DNA from: Acidovorax sp. NO-1
Lineage (GTDB): Bacteria; Pseudomonadota; Gammaproteobacteria; Burkholderiales; Burkholderiaceae_C
DNA length: 64,000 bases
Assembly (NCBI RefSeq): GCF_000238595.1
Contig: NZ_AGTS01000077.1
Coordinates: forward strand, 1 to 64,000
Reading direction: 5' to 3'
Below, one piece after another: positions 53,553 through 62,153 of this stretch. Made by a program: the position numbers and the translations under genes. Below the pieces are notes generated by a model, which had not been told where the DNA came from, did no database searches, and saw only the letters and a list, made by a program, of their open reading frames with translations. How positions within the stretch are numbered: position 1 is the first letter of the stretch; each line of letters begins with the position of its first letter.

Positions 53553-54793
53553 ATGACGACACCGCAGAACCACAGTTTCACCACCCAGATCGTGCACGCC
53601 GACCGCCTGGGCGGCGCCGAGCAGGGGGCCATCCACAAGCCCATCCACACCTCGGTGCAGTACGGCTACGAGAAGGTCGAGGACCTGATCGCCGTGTTCC
53701 AGGGCACGGCCAAGGGCGGCTTCAACTACGCGCGCCAGGGCACGCCTACCACGGCGGCGCTGGAGGCCAAGATCACGCAGATGGAGCGCGGGCATGGCTC
53801 CATCGTTTTCTCCACCGGCATGGCGGGCATTTGCGCGGTGTTCCTCACGCTGCTCAAGGCGGGCGACCATCTGGTGGCCAGCCAGTTTGTGTTTGGCAAC
53901 ACCAACAGCGTGTTCGGCACGCTGGCCGACCTGGGCATTGAAGTGACTACGGTGGACGTGACCGACGCCGCCAACGTGGCCGCCGCGCTGCGCCCCAACA
54001 CCCGCATGGTGTTTGTTGAAACCATTGCCAACCCCGGCACGCAGATCCCCGACCTGGAAGGCATTGGCGCACTGTGCCAGCAACGTGGCGTGCTGTACGT
54101 GGTGGACAACACCGTGGCTTCGCCCTACCTGTTCCGCGCGGCCACGGTGGGTGCGGGCCTGGTGGTCAACTCGCTCACCAAGAGCATTGGCGGGCAGGGC
54201 GATGCACTGGGCGGCGCCATCACCGACACGGGTCTGTTCGACTGGTCGGGCTACCCCAACATCTTTGCGGCCTACCGCAAGGGTGATGCCAAGAGCTGGG
54301 GCCTGCAGCAGATACGAAAGAAGGGCCTGCGCGACATGGGCGGCACGCTGTCGTCGCACGCAGCCCACCAGCTGGCCTTGGGCGCGGAGACGTTGGCGCT
54401 GCGCATGGACCGCACCAGTGCCACCGCCCTGGCGCTGGCCCAGTGGCTTCAGAAGCACCCGGCCGTCTCGCGCGTGCTGTACCCCATGCTGCCCTCGCAC
54501 CCGCAGCACGCGTATGCGCGCAAGCACCTCAAGGCGGGCTCGTGGCTGCTGTCGTTCGAGCTGCGCAACCCCGACCAGTGCCTGGCCGTTTGCAATCGCC
54601 TGCAGCTGCCCATCAAGGCCACGGGTTGGCCGACACGCGCACGCTGATCATCCCGGTGGCGCACACCATTTTCTGGGAGGCCGGCCCTGCCGTGCGCGCT
54701 GCCATGGGCATGGGCGACGGCATGATCCGCGTGTCCGTGGGCCTGGAAGAGGTGGAAGACCTGCTGGCCGACTTTGAGCAGGCGCTGGGCTGA
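53553..54793 (+). pseudogene. Cystathionine gamma-synthase / O-acetylhomoserine sulfhydrylase-like PLP enzyme, frame broken near the C-terminus
   Basis: A Cys/Met metabolism PLP enzyme that would have about 413 residues. FTTQIVHADRLGGAEQGAIHKPIHTSVQYGY, FNYARQGTPTTAALEAKI, SIVFSTGMAGICAVFLTLLKAGDHLVASQFVFGNT, VFVETIANPGTQIPDLEGI, VVDNTVASPYLFR and the PLP lysine in LVVNSLTKSIGGQGDALGG. The frame runs to KATG near 54624 and then ends at 54647 with unrelated residues, while LADTRTLIIPVAHTIFWEAGPAVRAAMGMGDGMIRVSVGLEEVEDLLADFEQALG, the family's normal C-terminus, follows in the next frame. One base is missing at acgggttggcc (54621-54630). It would work in methionine synthesis or sulfur transfer if the frame is intact. 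Confidence 0.85.
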
Positions 54794-56491
54794 TCACTTT
54801 TCAGGTACCAGCGCTGGCAGCGCCGCCAGGTGCTGGCCGGCCTTGTAGCCCTGCTCCACGGCGCGGCGCAGGTCGCTGAGCTGGGCCAGCCAGTCCACCG
54901 CCGCGGCCACGTCCACCGTGCCGCCCGCGCCTGCCTGCAGCAGCGCGGCTTTGGCGGCCTGGTAACGCTCCTCGAAGGCGTTGTGGGCCTCCTCCGCCAG
55001 CCAGGTACCGCCCGCTTCGTCTGAAGCAAAGAAATCCAGCGCCGCCGTAAACACCGGGACCACGCAGGTCAGCAGTGCGTCGTGTGCCCCCGTGGCAGGC
55101 GCGGCGGGGGCCCAAGGGATGGTCACGGCGGGCACGGGCGGGCGCAGCGTGTGCACGGCCTGCTGGCCCACGTGGTGCATCACGCGCGCCAGCGTGTCGA
55201 AATAGGTGGCAATGCGCAGCAGCTCGGGCAGCTGCCGTGCCACGTCCTGCGGCATGGGCTGGCGGCTCACCTCGCTCACGAAAGCGCCTATCTGGCTTTG
55301 CAGCTGCTCCACCGTCTGCAGCTGGCGCGCCAGCCGCGCGTCGGACTGCGGCGCGGGTGCGGGCCAGTGCAGGGTCACCGGGTTCAGCCGTGCGGCGTCG
55401 GACGCCAGCCGCAGCGCACAGTGGCCCAGGTGGGCCAGCTCGCGGCGCAGGGCCTGCAGGGCCAGCTCGGGCACGGCGGCCACGTTGTGGTCCAGGTAGC
55501 GGGCGCGGGCGGCATCTTCCTCGGCCGAGCGGAAACGCACCAGCAGAAAGCGCACCAGCGGCCCCGACAGCGGCCACATCAGCAGCACGCCCAGCGCGTT
55601 GAAGCTGGTGTGAAACAGCACAAGCTGCGTCACCACATCGCCGTTGCCGGTCAGCCAGACCCCCAGCCCATGGATCAACCGCAGCAGCGGTGACAGCAGC
55701 ACCATCGCGACCACGGCGGTGACCACGTTGAAGAGCACATGTGCCGCCGCCAGCCGCCGCGCATTGGACGTGGCGCCGATGGCGGCCAGGATACCGGTGA
55801 GCGTGGTGCCCACGTTGGCGCCAATCACCATGGCCGCGCCCGCCTCTACGGGCAGCATGCCGCCCGCCACGGCGGTAAGCACCAGCGCGAGGGTGGCCGA
55901 CGAGGCCTGCAGCACGATGGTGAGCAGCAGACCCATCAGCACGGCCAGCGCCATGCTGGCCCCGTCGGTGCCGAAGGCCGGCAGCGACTGCGGGCCCAGC
56001 CCTTCGAAGCCGTCCTTGAGCAGGTCGATGCCCAGAAACAGCACACCAAACCCCGCGAGCGACGTGCCCAAAGCACCGCGCCGCGTACCCTCGCCCGTGA
56101 GCTTGAGCGCCATGCCCACGCCGATGAAGGGCAGGGCGAAGGCGTCAATCTTGAAATTGAAGCCGATGGCCGCCACCAGCCAGCCCGTGACGGACGAACC
56201 CAGGTTGGAGCCGAACACCACCCACAACGCCGCGGTGAAGGACAGCAGCCCCGCGTTGACAAAACCGATGGCCGCAACCGTCATGGCCGTGGACGACTGC
56301 ATCAGCGCCGTGAGCAGAACGCCCGTGAACAGACCGTGCAGACGGGTGCGCGTCCAGGCGGCGAGGATGCGCTCCAGCGCCCGGCCCGCCGCCACCTTGA
56401 GACCGTCGGTCAGCATGGTCATCCCCAGCAGGAACAGGCCGATGCCGCCCAGCAGCGTGGCGCCAAGTAAAAGGGGAGACGTGGATGGCAT
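54794..56491 (-). CDS. Na/Pi cotransporter family protein with PhoU-like C-terminal region
   Basis: 565 residues. The N-terminal two-thirds are membrane segments of the Na/phosphate cotransporter fold with its two inverted repeats: LLTALMQSSTAMTVAAIGFVNAGLL and LLTIVLQASSATLALVLTAVAGGML each carry the QSSTA/QASSA signature. GSNLGSSVTGWLVAAIGFN and GANVGTTLTGILAAIGATSN are the paired G-N-G-T elements. The C-terminal 180 residues are helical and PhoU-like. Likely inner-membrane phosphate (or other anion) transport with Na+. The stop codons of this gene and the converging PLP-enzyme gene are adjacent. Confidence 0.92.
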   Translation of the reverse strand: MPSTSPLLLGATLLGGIGLFLLGMTMLTDGLKVAAGRALERILAAWTRTRLHGLFTGVLLTALMQSSTAMTVAAIGFVNAGLLSFTAALWVVFGSNLGSSVTGWLVAAIGFNFKIDAFALPFIGVGMALKLTGEGTRRGALGTSLAGFGVLFLGIDLLKDGFEGLGPQSLPAFGTDGASMALAVLMGLLLTIVLQASSATLALVLTAVAGGMLPVEAGAAMVIGANVGTTLTGILAAIGATSNARRLAAAHVLFNVVTAVVAMVLLSPLLRLIHGLGVWLTGNGDVVTQLVLFHTSFNALGVLLMWPLSGPLVRFLLVRFRSAEEDAARARYLDHNVAAVPELALQALRRELAHLGHCALRLASDAARLNPVTLHWPAPAPQSDARLARQLQTVEQLQSQIGAFVSEVSRQPMPQDVARQLPELLRIATYFDTLARVMHHVGQQAVHTLRPPVPAVTIPWAPAAPATGAHDALLTCVVPVFTAALDFFASDEAGGTWLAEEAHNAFEERYQAAKAALLQAGAGGTVDVAAAVDWLAQLSDLRRAVEQGYKAGQHLAALPALVPEK

Positions 56492-56504
56492 GGTGTCGAT
56501 GCTA

Positions 56505-56564
56505 TCAACAAAATAGCTGTAGGCGCTTTATGGACGAGCGCTGGAGCCTCTTTTGGCATGCAAT
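56505..56564 (+). repeat. Palindromic repeat family A, copy 9
   Basis: caacaaaatagctgtaggcgc, tttatggacgagcgctggag and cctcttttggcatgcaa. It lies between the divergent Na/Pi transporter and kinase genes. Confidence 0.8.
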
Positions 56565-56590
56565 TGACTGCATTTGCCACAATGGCGCCC

Positions 56591-57915
56591 ATGTCCTCAC
56601 CGCAGCAGACCCCCGCCACCATCGGAAAGTACCGTATCGAACGCGAACTGGGCCGGGGCGCCAGCGGCATCGTTTTTTGGGGCTGGATGGTTTCCGGGGC
56701 CGCAAAGTCGCCATCAAACAGACCCATGCTCACCTGCTCAAGCAGCCCGAGCTGGCCGAGCGCTACCGCAAGCTGCTGCGCAACGAGGCCGCGCTGTCAG
56801 GCCGCCTGCGCCACCCCAACATCGTGCGCCTGCTGGATGCGGACGAAGACGCGCTGCCGCCGTATCTGGTGCTTGAATACGTGGACGGCCAGCCGCTGTC
56901 CGACTTTGCAACGCCCGATACGCTGCTGCCCGTGCCCCAGGTGCTGGACATTGCCTTCAAGTGCTGCAACGCGCTCGAATACGCCTGCCGCGAGGGCCTG
57001 GTGCACCGCGACATCAAGCCCGCCAACCTCATGCTGGCGCGCGGCGGCGATGTGAAGCTGACCGACTTTGGCGCCGCCCTCTCTCTGCGCAGCGACGCGA
57101 CGCAGCTCTCGGGCCTGGTCGGTTCGCCGTCGTACATGTCGCCCGAACAGGTGCGCGAGCAGGACCTCACCCACCACAGCGACATGTTCTCGCTGGCCGT
57201 GGTGGTGTACGAGCTGCTCACCGGCCGCCGCCCGTTCGATGGCGACACCGACTTCGCCACGCTCTACAAGATCAGCCACGAAGCCCCCACCCCGCCCAGC
57301 CTGCTGCGCGCATCGCTGCCGGCGCATGTGGACGAGGTGCTGCTGCGCGCGCTGGCCAAGGAGCCCGCCGACCGCTTTGCCACCTGGGCCGACTTTGCCC
57401 AGGCGCTGCTGGCGGCCCACCGGGGCCTGCCGCGTCAGCGCTCGCAAGACACTGAGGCCGAGCGCTTTGCCGCCCTGCGCGCGCTGCCGTTTTTTGCAGA
57501 CTTTCACGACGTCGCGCTGTGGGAGCTCATGCGCCTTGGCAGCTGGCGCCGGCTGGAGCAAGGCACCGTGCTGATGCGCGAGAACACGCCCGGCGACTCG
57601 TTTTGCATCCTCATCGAAGGCCAGGTGGCCGTCAGCCGCCAGGGCTGGAACTTGAGCACGCTGGGCCCTGGCGTCACGCTGGGCGAGATGACCTACCTGC
57701 GCCCCGACAACCGCACCCGCACCGCCACCGCCGTGGCCGAGACCGAGGTGCTGGTGCTCAAGGTGCGCAACCCCGCGCTGCGCGAGGCGTCGGAAGATCT
57801 GCAGTCGCGCTTTGACAAGGCGTTCATCAAGCTGCTGGTAGGGCGGTTGATTGCCACCAACGAGCAGCTGGCTGAGTGGGAGCTGGTGGCGGCGCCGGGG
57901 CCTGCCGGTGGCTGA
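56591..57915 (+). pseudogene. Hanks-type Ser/Thr protein kinase with cyclic-nucleotide-binding domain; frame broken by one missing T
   Basis: The rejoined protein has about 441 residues. Kinase motifs: IGKYRIERELGRGASGIVF (P-loop), VAIK lysine, VHRDIKPANLM catalytic loop, KLTDFGAA, and SPSYMSPEQ. After residue 300, FFADFHDVALWELMRLGSWRRLEQGTVLMRENTPGDSFCILIEGQVAV ... GVTLGEMTYLRPDNRTRTATAVAETEVLVL is a cNMP-binding (CRP-like) domain. The start (ATG at 56591) and P-loop are in one frame, but everything from LGLDGFRGRK onward is in another; one T is missing in the run of six at 56673-56678. If the T is restored, the kinase looks fully active. It would be soluble, with cNMP or another ligand as likely regulator. 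Confidence 0.85.
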
Positions 57916-57920
57916 GGCTT

Positions 57921-57982
57921 AAGTTGCAATTTAATTGATAGCTGCTCGCGCTTACCTCATAAGCGCGGACGGCCTATTTCAT
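57921..57982 (+). repeat. Palindromic repeat family A, copy 10
   Basis: gttgcaatttaattgatagc, tgctcgcgcttacctcataa and gcgcggacggcctattt: palindrome CGCGCTTA...TAAGCGCG between the ends of the converging kinase and SpmAB genes. Confidence 0.8.
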
Positions 57983-59207
57983 CCAAAAAACCGGTAGCAC
58001 ACCATGATGGCGGCGATCACGCCCGCCAATTCGGCGAGGAGCGCGCAGCCCACGGCGTGCCTGGCGCGGTGAATGCCCACGGCACCAAAGTACACGGCCA
58101 GCACATAAAAGGTGGTTTCCGTGCTGCCCTGCACGGTGGCGGCGGCCAGGGCGGCGAAGCTGTCCACGCCCTGGGTCTGCATGGTTTCGATGAGCATGGC
58201 GCGCGCCGCGCTGCCTGAAAACGGCTTGACCAAGGCGGTGGGCAGTGCGTCCACAAACCTTGCGTCGGCGCCCAGCGTGGTCACGCACCAGCGGATGCCA
58301 TCGAGCACATACCCCAGCGCCCCCGAGGCGCGGAACACGCCCACCGCGCACAGCATGGCCACCAGGTAGGGCAGCAGGCCCTTGGCCACGTCAAAGCCTT
58401 CGCGGGCGCCGTCGATGAAGGCCTCGTACACCGGCACCTTGCGCCATGCGCCCAGCGCCACAAACAGCACGATCAGCGCGAACAGGGTGAGGTTGCCCAG
58501 CAGAGAGGACAGGGATGCGAGTGCGGCGGTGCTGAGCGTGGTGAGCAACGCCATGAAGCCCGCCAGGCCCAGCGCCACGGGCAGCAGGTAGGCCAGCACC
58601 ACGGGGCTCCACAGCGGCAGGCGCTGCACCACGGCCACGCTCAGCAGCCCCACCAGGGTGGATGCGGACGTGGCCAGCAGGATAGGCAGAAAGCCAGCGT
58701 CGGATCAGGCGCACCCTGCTGCATGCGGTACATGAAGATGGTGACCGGCAGCAGCGTGAGCGAGGATGCGTTGAGCACCAGGAACAGGATCTGCGCGTTG
58801 GTGGCGGTGTCGGGCTCGGGGTTCAGCTCTTGCAGCGCCTTCATGGCCTTCAGGCCGATGGGCGTGGCAGCGTTGTCCAGCCCGAGGGCGTTGGCGGCAA
58901 AGTTCAGCGTGATCAGACCCAGCGAAGGGTGGCCGCGCGGCACGCCGGGCATGAGTGCGGCAAACAGCGGCGCCAGCCAGCGCGCCAGTGCGTCCACCAG
59001 GCCCGCCTTCTCGGCAATGCGCAAGAAACCCAGCCACAGCGTGAGCGTGCCAAACAGCAGCACCATCACCTCGACCGAGAGCTTGGCCATCTGGAACAGC
59101 GCCTGCACCATGGCCGAAAAGATGTCGGCATTGCCACCCACCAGCCACTGGGCTAACGCGGCCACCGCCGCTGTAATGAAGAAACCGAGCCACAGGGTGT
59201 TGAGCAT
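57979..59207 (-). pseudogene. Fused spore maturation protein SpmA-SpmB (nucleoside recognition Gate domains); frame broken by one missing base
   Basis: Rejoined length about 409 residues. The first half (ALFQMAKLSVEVMVLLFGTLTLWLGFLRIAEKAGLVDALARWLAPLFAALMPGVPRGHPSLGLITLNFAANALGLDNAATPIGLKAMKAL) is SpmA-like. The second half (GLLPYLVAMLCAVGVFRASGALGYVLDGI ... LPTALVKPFSGSAARAMLIE ... AATVQGSTETTFYVLAVYFGAVGI) is SpmB-like. The frames join at APDPTLAF | LPILLATSASTLVG, which needs one more A in the AAA at 58690-58692 (plus strand). Such fusions occur in non-sporulating proteobacteria as inner-membrane proteins of unknown substrate. Confidence 0.85.
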
Positions 59208-59422
59208 GGGAGAGATTCAGAGGCGAGGGCGCCCGGCGGGCAGGCTGCCGAGGTTACACGCTGGCCCACCGGGCGCCGCGCACATGTACCCCGTTTGGCA
59301 CCGCCACGACAGCGACAGGGTCGTCTGAACGCGATGGCCGCATGGCCGCGGGTAAACTATAGGGTTTTGCCGCGCGGAGCGACCCACGGCAAACATCCTT
59401 CCAACATACACAAAGGTAACCC

Positions 59423-60136
59423 ATGGGCGCGCAGTGGAAAGCAAAAGGCAAGGCACAGGTGGCCGATGCCAAGGGCAAGCTGTTTGGCAAGCTGGTCAAG
59501 GAAATCACCGTGGCCGCGCGTGGCGGTGCCGACCCGGCCAGCAATGCACGCCTGCGCCTGGTGGTGGAGCAGGCCCGCAAGGCGTCGATGCCCAAGGACA
59601 CACTGGAGCGCGCCATCAAGAAGGGCTCCGGCACCGGGGCCGATGCCGTCAACTACGAGCGCGTGATCTATGAAGGCTTTGCGCCGCACCAGGTGGCGGT
59701 GATGGTCGAATGCCTTACCGACAACGTCAAGCGCACGGCGCCCGAAATGCGCGTGCTGTTCCGCAAGGGCCAGCTGGGCACGTCGGGCTCGGTGGCCTGG
59801 GATTTTGACCATGTCGGCATGATCGAAGCCGAGCCTGCCGTGGCAGGTGCCGACCCCGAAGAGGCCGCGATCGAAGCCGGTGCGCAGGACTGCGAACCCG
59901 GCGATGAAGCCGGCACCACCACCTTCTGGACCGACCCGGCTGAGCTGGACCTGGTAAGCCGCGCGCTGCCCGCCCATGGCTTCACCGTGCTGTCGGCCAA
60001 GCTGGGCTACAAGCCCAAGAACCCGGTGAACCCCGCCAACCTGACGGCCGAGCAGCTGGAGGAGGTCGAGAACTTCCTGGCCGCCATCGATTCGAACGAC
60101 GACGTGCAGAACGTGTTTGTGAGCCTGGGTGGCTGA
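59423..60136 (+). CDS. yebC: YebC/PmpR family protein
   Basis: 237 residues. The N-terminal block [70 protein letters not shown] is the YebC signature. [37 protein letters not shown] and [19 protein letters not shown] follow. Formerly called DNA-binding regulators; more recent work links the family (and mitochondrial TACO1) to relief of ribosome stalling at proline stretches. Ribosome site acaaaggtaac before the ATG. Confidence 0.95.
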   Translation: MGAQWKAKGKAQVADAKGKLFGKLVKEITVAARGGADPASNARLRLVVEQARKASMPKDTLERAIKKGSGTGADAVNYERVIYEGFAPHQVAVMVECLTDNVKRTAPEMRVLFRKGQLGTSGSVAWDFDHVGMIEAEPAVAGADPEEAAIEAGAQDCEPGDEAGTTTFWTDPAELDLVSRALPAHGFTVLSAKLGYKPKNPVNPANLTAEQLEEVENFLAAIDSNDDVQNVFVSLGG

Positions 60137-60199
60137 CGCGGTTCCACTGGCACCACCAGGGACTGATTTGCAGCCTTTGAAGTACAAACCCACTTTGTC

Positions 60200-60496
60200 A
60201 TGACGGCAGACCACTACGCAGCCCTCGGGCTGGCGGCCAACGCGTCGCTGACAGACATCAAGAAGGCCTTTCGCCAGAAGGCCTCGTTCTACCACCCCGA
60301 CCGCAATACGGCCAGCGACGCCGCGCAGCGCTTTGCCGAGGTGCAAAAGGCCTATGAGGTGCTGTCCGACGACGACGCCCGCCAGGCCTATGACGACAAC
60401 CGTCGCCGCAACCTGCTGGACGACCCGCTGCAGACCGCCCAGGAGATCTGGCAGGCCTACAGCACGCGCATTCTTTCCAATCCTTCTGCCCTGTGA
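60200..60496 (+). CDS. DnaJ-domain mini-protein
   Basis: 98 residues, essentially a J domain only: DHYAALGLAANASLTDIKKAFRQKASFYHPDRNTASDAAQRFAEVQKAYEVLSDDDARQAYDDNRRRNLLDDPL, with the HPD motif intact, and a 20-residue helical tail. It lacks the G/F region, zinc fingers and client-binding domains of DnaJ, so it is likely to recruit Hsp70 to a specific partner. The next gene overlaps by 4 bases (GTGA), suggesting that its product is that partner (inference). Confidence 0.88.
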   Translation: MTADHYAALGLAANASLTDIKKAFRQKASFYHPDRNTASDAAQRFAEVQKAYEVLSDDDARQAYDDNRRRNLLDDPLQTAQEIWQAYSTRILSNPSAL

Positions 60497-61068
60497 AACT
60501 ATCTCCTTATTTTTATGACCTTCGCTCCGCCTACCAGGCCGAGCTGGATGACCTGATCTCCGATTCCGAAGGCAAGGACGTTCTGCGCAAGCGCCTGGCC
60601 GAAAAGCGCAACGAGATGGCGTTTCTGGTGCAGATGATGGAGCTGGCCCCCGAGATGGTGGCGGTGGTCTTTCACCGGGGCTTTCGCTTCCTCAAACCGG
60701 CGGCGGTGGAGCACCTGCTGGGCCTGCCGGTGAACGAGCTGCCCGACTGGCACAGCCTGAGCCACGCGGTGGTGCTGGAGCCCTGGGCGATGGGCCTGGC
60801 CGAAACGGTGTTGCGTGAGCCCCTGGGCGCGCGTTTTCTGGCGGTGGCTGCCGGCCTTGAATACCTGCAGCAGCACGCCCGCATGGCCCCTGCTGCCGCA
60901 GCCCATGGCGACAGCGATGCCGAGGACGACGGTGAAGACGCCGCCGAACACGACGACGACTACAACGCCTTGAGCGCCGACGATGCGGTGGACCCGCACA
61001 ACAGCCGTACGCGCGACGAGGCCAGCGCCAACTGGCTGGCCGATGTGGGCTTTGAGCGGAAAGAATGA
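60493..61068 (+). CDS. Hypothetical protein coupled to the J-domain gene
   Basis: 191 residues, no family recognised. It starts with the GTG at 60493 inside the stop of the J-domain gene. The N-terminal part is helical (SAYQAELDDLISDSEGKDVLRKRLAEKRNEMAFLVQMMELAPEMVAVVFHRGFRFLKPAAVEHLLGLP); the C-terminus from about residue 140 is strongly acidic and low-complexity (DSDAEDDGEDAAEHDDD) and ends DEASANWLADVGFERKE. Cytosolic. A family B repeat starts 5 bases after the stop. Confidence 0.78.
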   Translation: MKLSPYFYDLRSAYQAELDDLISDSEGKDVLRKRLAEKRNEMAFLVQMMELAPEMVAVVFHRGFRFLKPAAVEHLLGLPVNELPDWHSLSHAVVLEPWAMGLAETVLREPLGARFLAVAAGLEYLQQHARMAPAAAAHGDSDAEDDGEDAAEHDDDYNALSADDAVDPHNSRTRDEASANWLADVGFERKE

Positions 61069-61072
61069 ACCA

Positions 61073-61180
61073 CCCCCTGAGTCGCCTTCAGCGCCTTCCC
61101 CCTCTCCTTCGGGAGGGGGACGCACCCGGTGGCCTGGCAAAGCCAGCTCCACGGGCGCACTGGCTTGGGCCACGCCAGTT
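61073..61180 (+). repeat. GC-rich palindromic repeat family B, copy 3
   Basis: ccccctgagtcgccttcagc, gccttccccctctccttcgg and gagggggacgcacccggtgg, then cctggcaaagccagctccac and gggcgcactggc. Same order as copy 2, with the hairpin cccctctccttcgggaggggg. Confidence 0.8.
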
Positions 61181-61233
61181 TCACCGGACTGCGCGTGTTG
61201 CCCGGCGATGTGGAAAATCAAGAAGGAAGATGC

Positions 61234-61995
61234 ATGAGTGACCGCAACCAACACCTGGCCCTGATCACCAAAACCACGAGCCTCATCGCTGCCGGTGACA
61301 TCGTGGGCGCGGAATCCGCGCTGTCCGAACTGGCGGATGCCGAAGGCGACAACGCCCTGATGGTGGTGCTGGACCAGCTCGCGCCCAAGGACATCCTGGC
61401 CGTGATGCGCGAGTACGACGATTCCAAGGCCTCCGTGGTCAACCTGCTGGTCACGCCCGAGCAGTTCGCCCGCGCCATGGTGCTGGAAAAGCAGTACAAG
61501 GACCTCACCCACACGCACCTGCGCAACATGGTCAACGCCGTGGTCTTCCGCGACGACGCCGACCCGGTGGAGTTCCTCACCGCCATTGGCGACCTGGAAG
61601 GCGGCGCCGAGGCCCTGGCCAACTACTTTGCCGAAAAGTGGAGCCGCATCGAGGCCTTTGCCCGCACCGGCACCTTTGACGCGACCGAAGATTACGGTGT
61701 CACGCTGAGCGACGACGAGCTGCTGGCCTCGGGCTACGTGCAGCCGCGCGTGGACCAGGACGAGGTGGCCGACCGCGACTGGATGCAGATGGCCTGGCTG
61801 CTGCGCTATGAATGCCGCGACCTTTTCATCGAAATGCTGCTGGTGCTGCGCGCCAAGGCCCGTGCGTTTGATCTGGGCCTGGAAGAGGGCGACGAGACGG
61901 CGGAAGAAGATGACGGCAAGTTCGAGACCAGCGAAACCGACCGCGGCAAGGCCACACCTGCCGCACGTGCTTCTGACGAAGAATCCGCTATCTAG
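61234..61995 (+). CDS. Hypothetical protein of the J-domain cluster
   Basis: 253 residues, no family recognised. Predominantly helical (HLALITKTTSLIAAGDIVGAESALSELADAEGDNALMVVLDQLAPKDILAVMREYD), a central part with MVNAVVFRDDADPVEFLTAIGDLEGG, then WMQMAWLLRYECRDLFIEMLLVLRAKAR and an acidic low-complexity tail (EEGDETAEEDDGKFETSETDRG). The acidic tail echoes the preceding gene's product. ATG at 61234 with a good ribosome site (agaaggaaga). A family B repeat lies on either side of the gene. Confidence 0.75.
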   Translation: MSDRNQHLALITKTTSLIAAGDIVGAESALSELADAEGDNALMVVLDQLAPKDILAVMREYDDSKASVVNLLVTPEQFARAMVLEKQYKDLTHTHLRNMVNAVVFRDDADPVEFLTAIGDLEGGAEALANYFAEKWSRIEAFARTGTFDATEDYGVTLSDDELLASGYVQPRVDQDEVADRDWMQMAWLLRYECRDLFIEMLLVLRAKARAFDLGLEEGDETAEEDDGKFETSETDRGKATPAARASDEESAI

Positions 61996-62001
61996 AGAAC
62001 A

Positions 62002-62123
62002 ACCCCCTGTGGCGCTGCGCGCCTTCCCCCTTCTCTCGAATGGCTGTGCCATTCGGGAAGGGGGACACCGCCAGCGCGGCGGGGCGGCCCTTGCGCGGCG
62101 GTCCTGGCCTGGGGCCGCGCCAG
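62002..62123 (+). repeat. GC-rich palindromic repeat family B, copy 4
   Basis: ccccctgtggcgctgcgcgc, cttcccccttctctcgaatgg, then ccattcgggaagggggacac and cgccagcgcggcggggcggc. The central hairpin cttcccccttctctcgaatgg/ccattcgggaaggggg is long. It starts 7 bases after the preceding stop. Confidence 0.8.
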
Positions 62124-62153
62124 TTGTAAAGAGCGTGAGCAACACCTAGCGTG

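Noticed and set aside
51917-53650. Minus-strand open frame of 577 codons opposite sbcB
   Set aside because: Shadow of sbcB and the downstream PLP-enzyme gene; no recognisable domain.
57979-59207. Spore maturation homologue as evidence for a spore former
   Set aside because: SpmA/SpmB-like proteins are common in non-sporulating proteobacteria; all other genes indicate a Gram-negative betaproteobacterium (BamD, lipoproteins, Isc).
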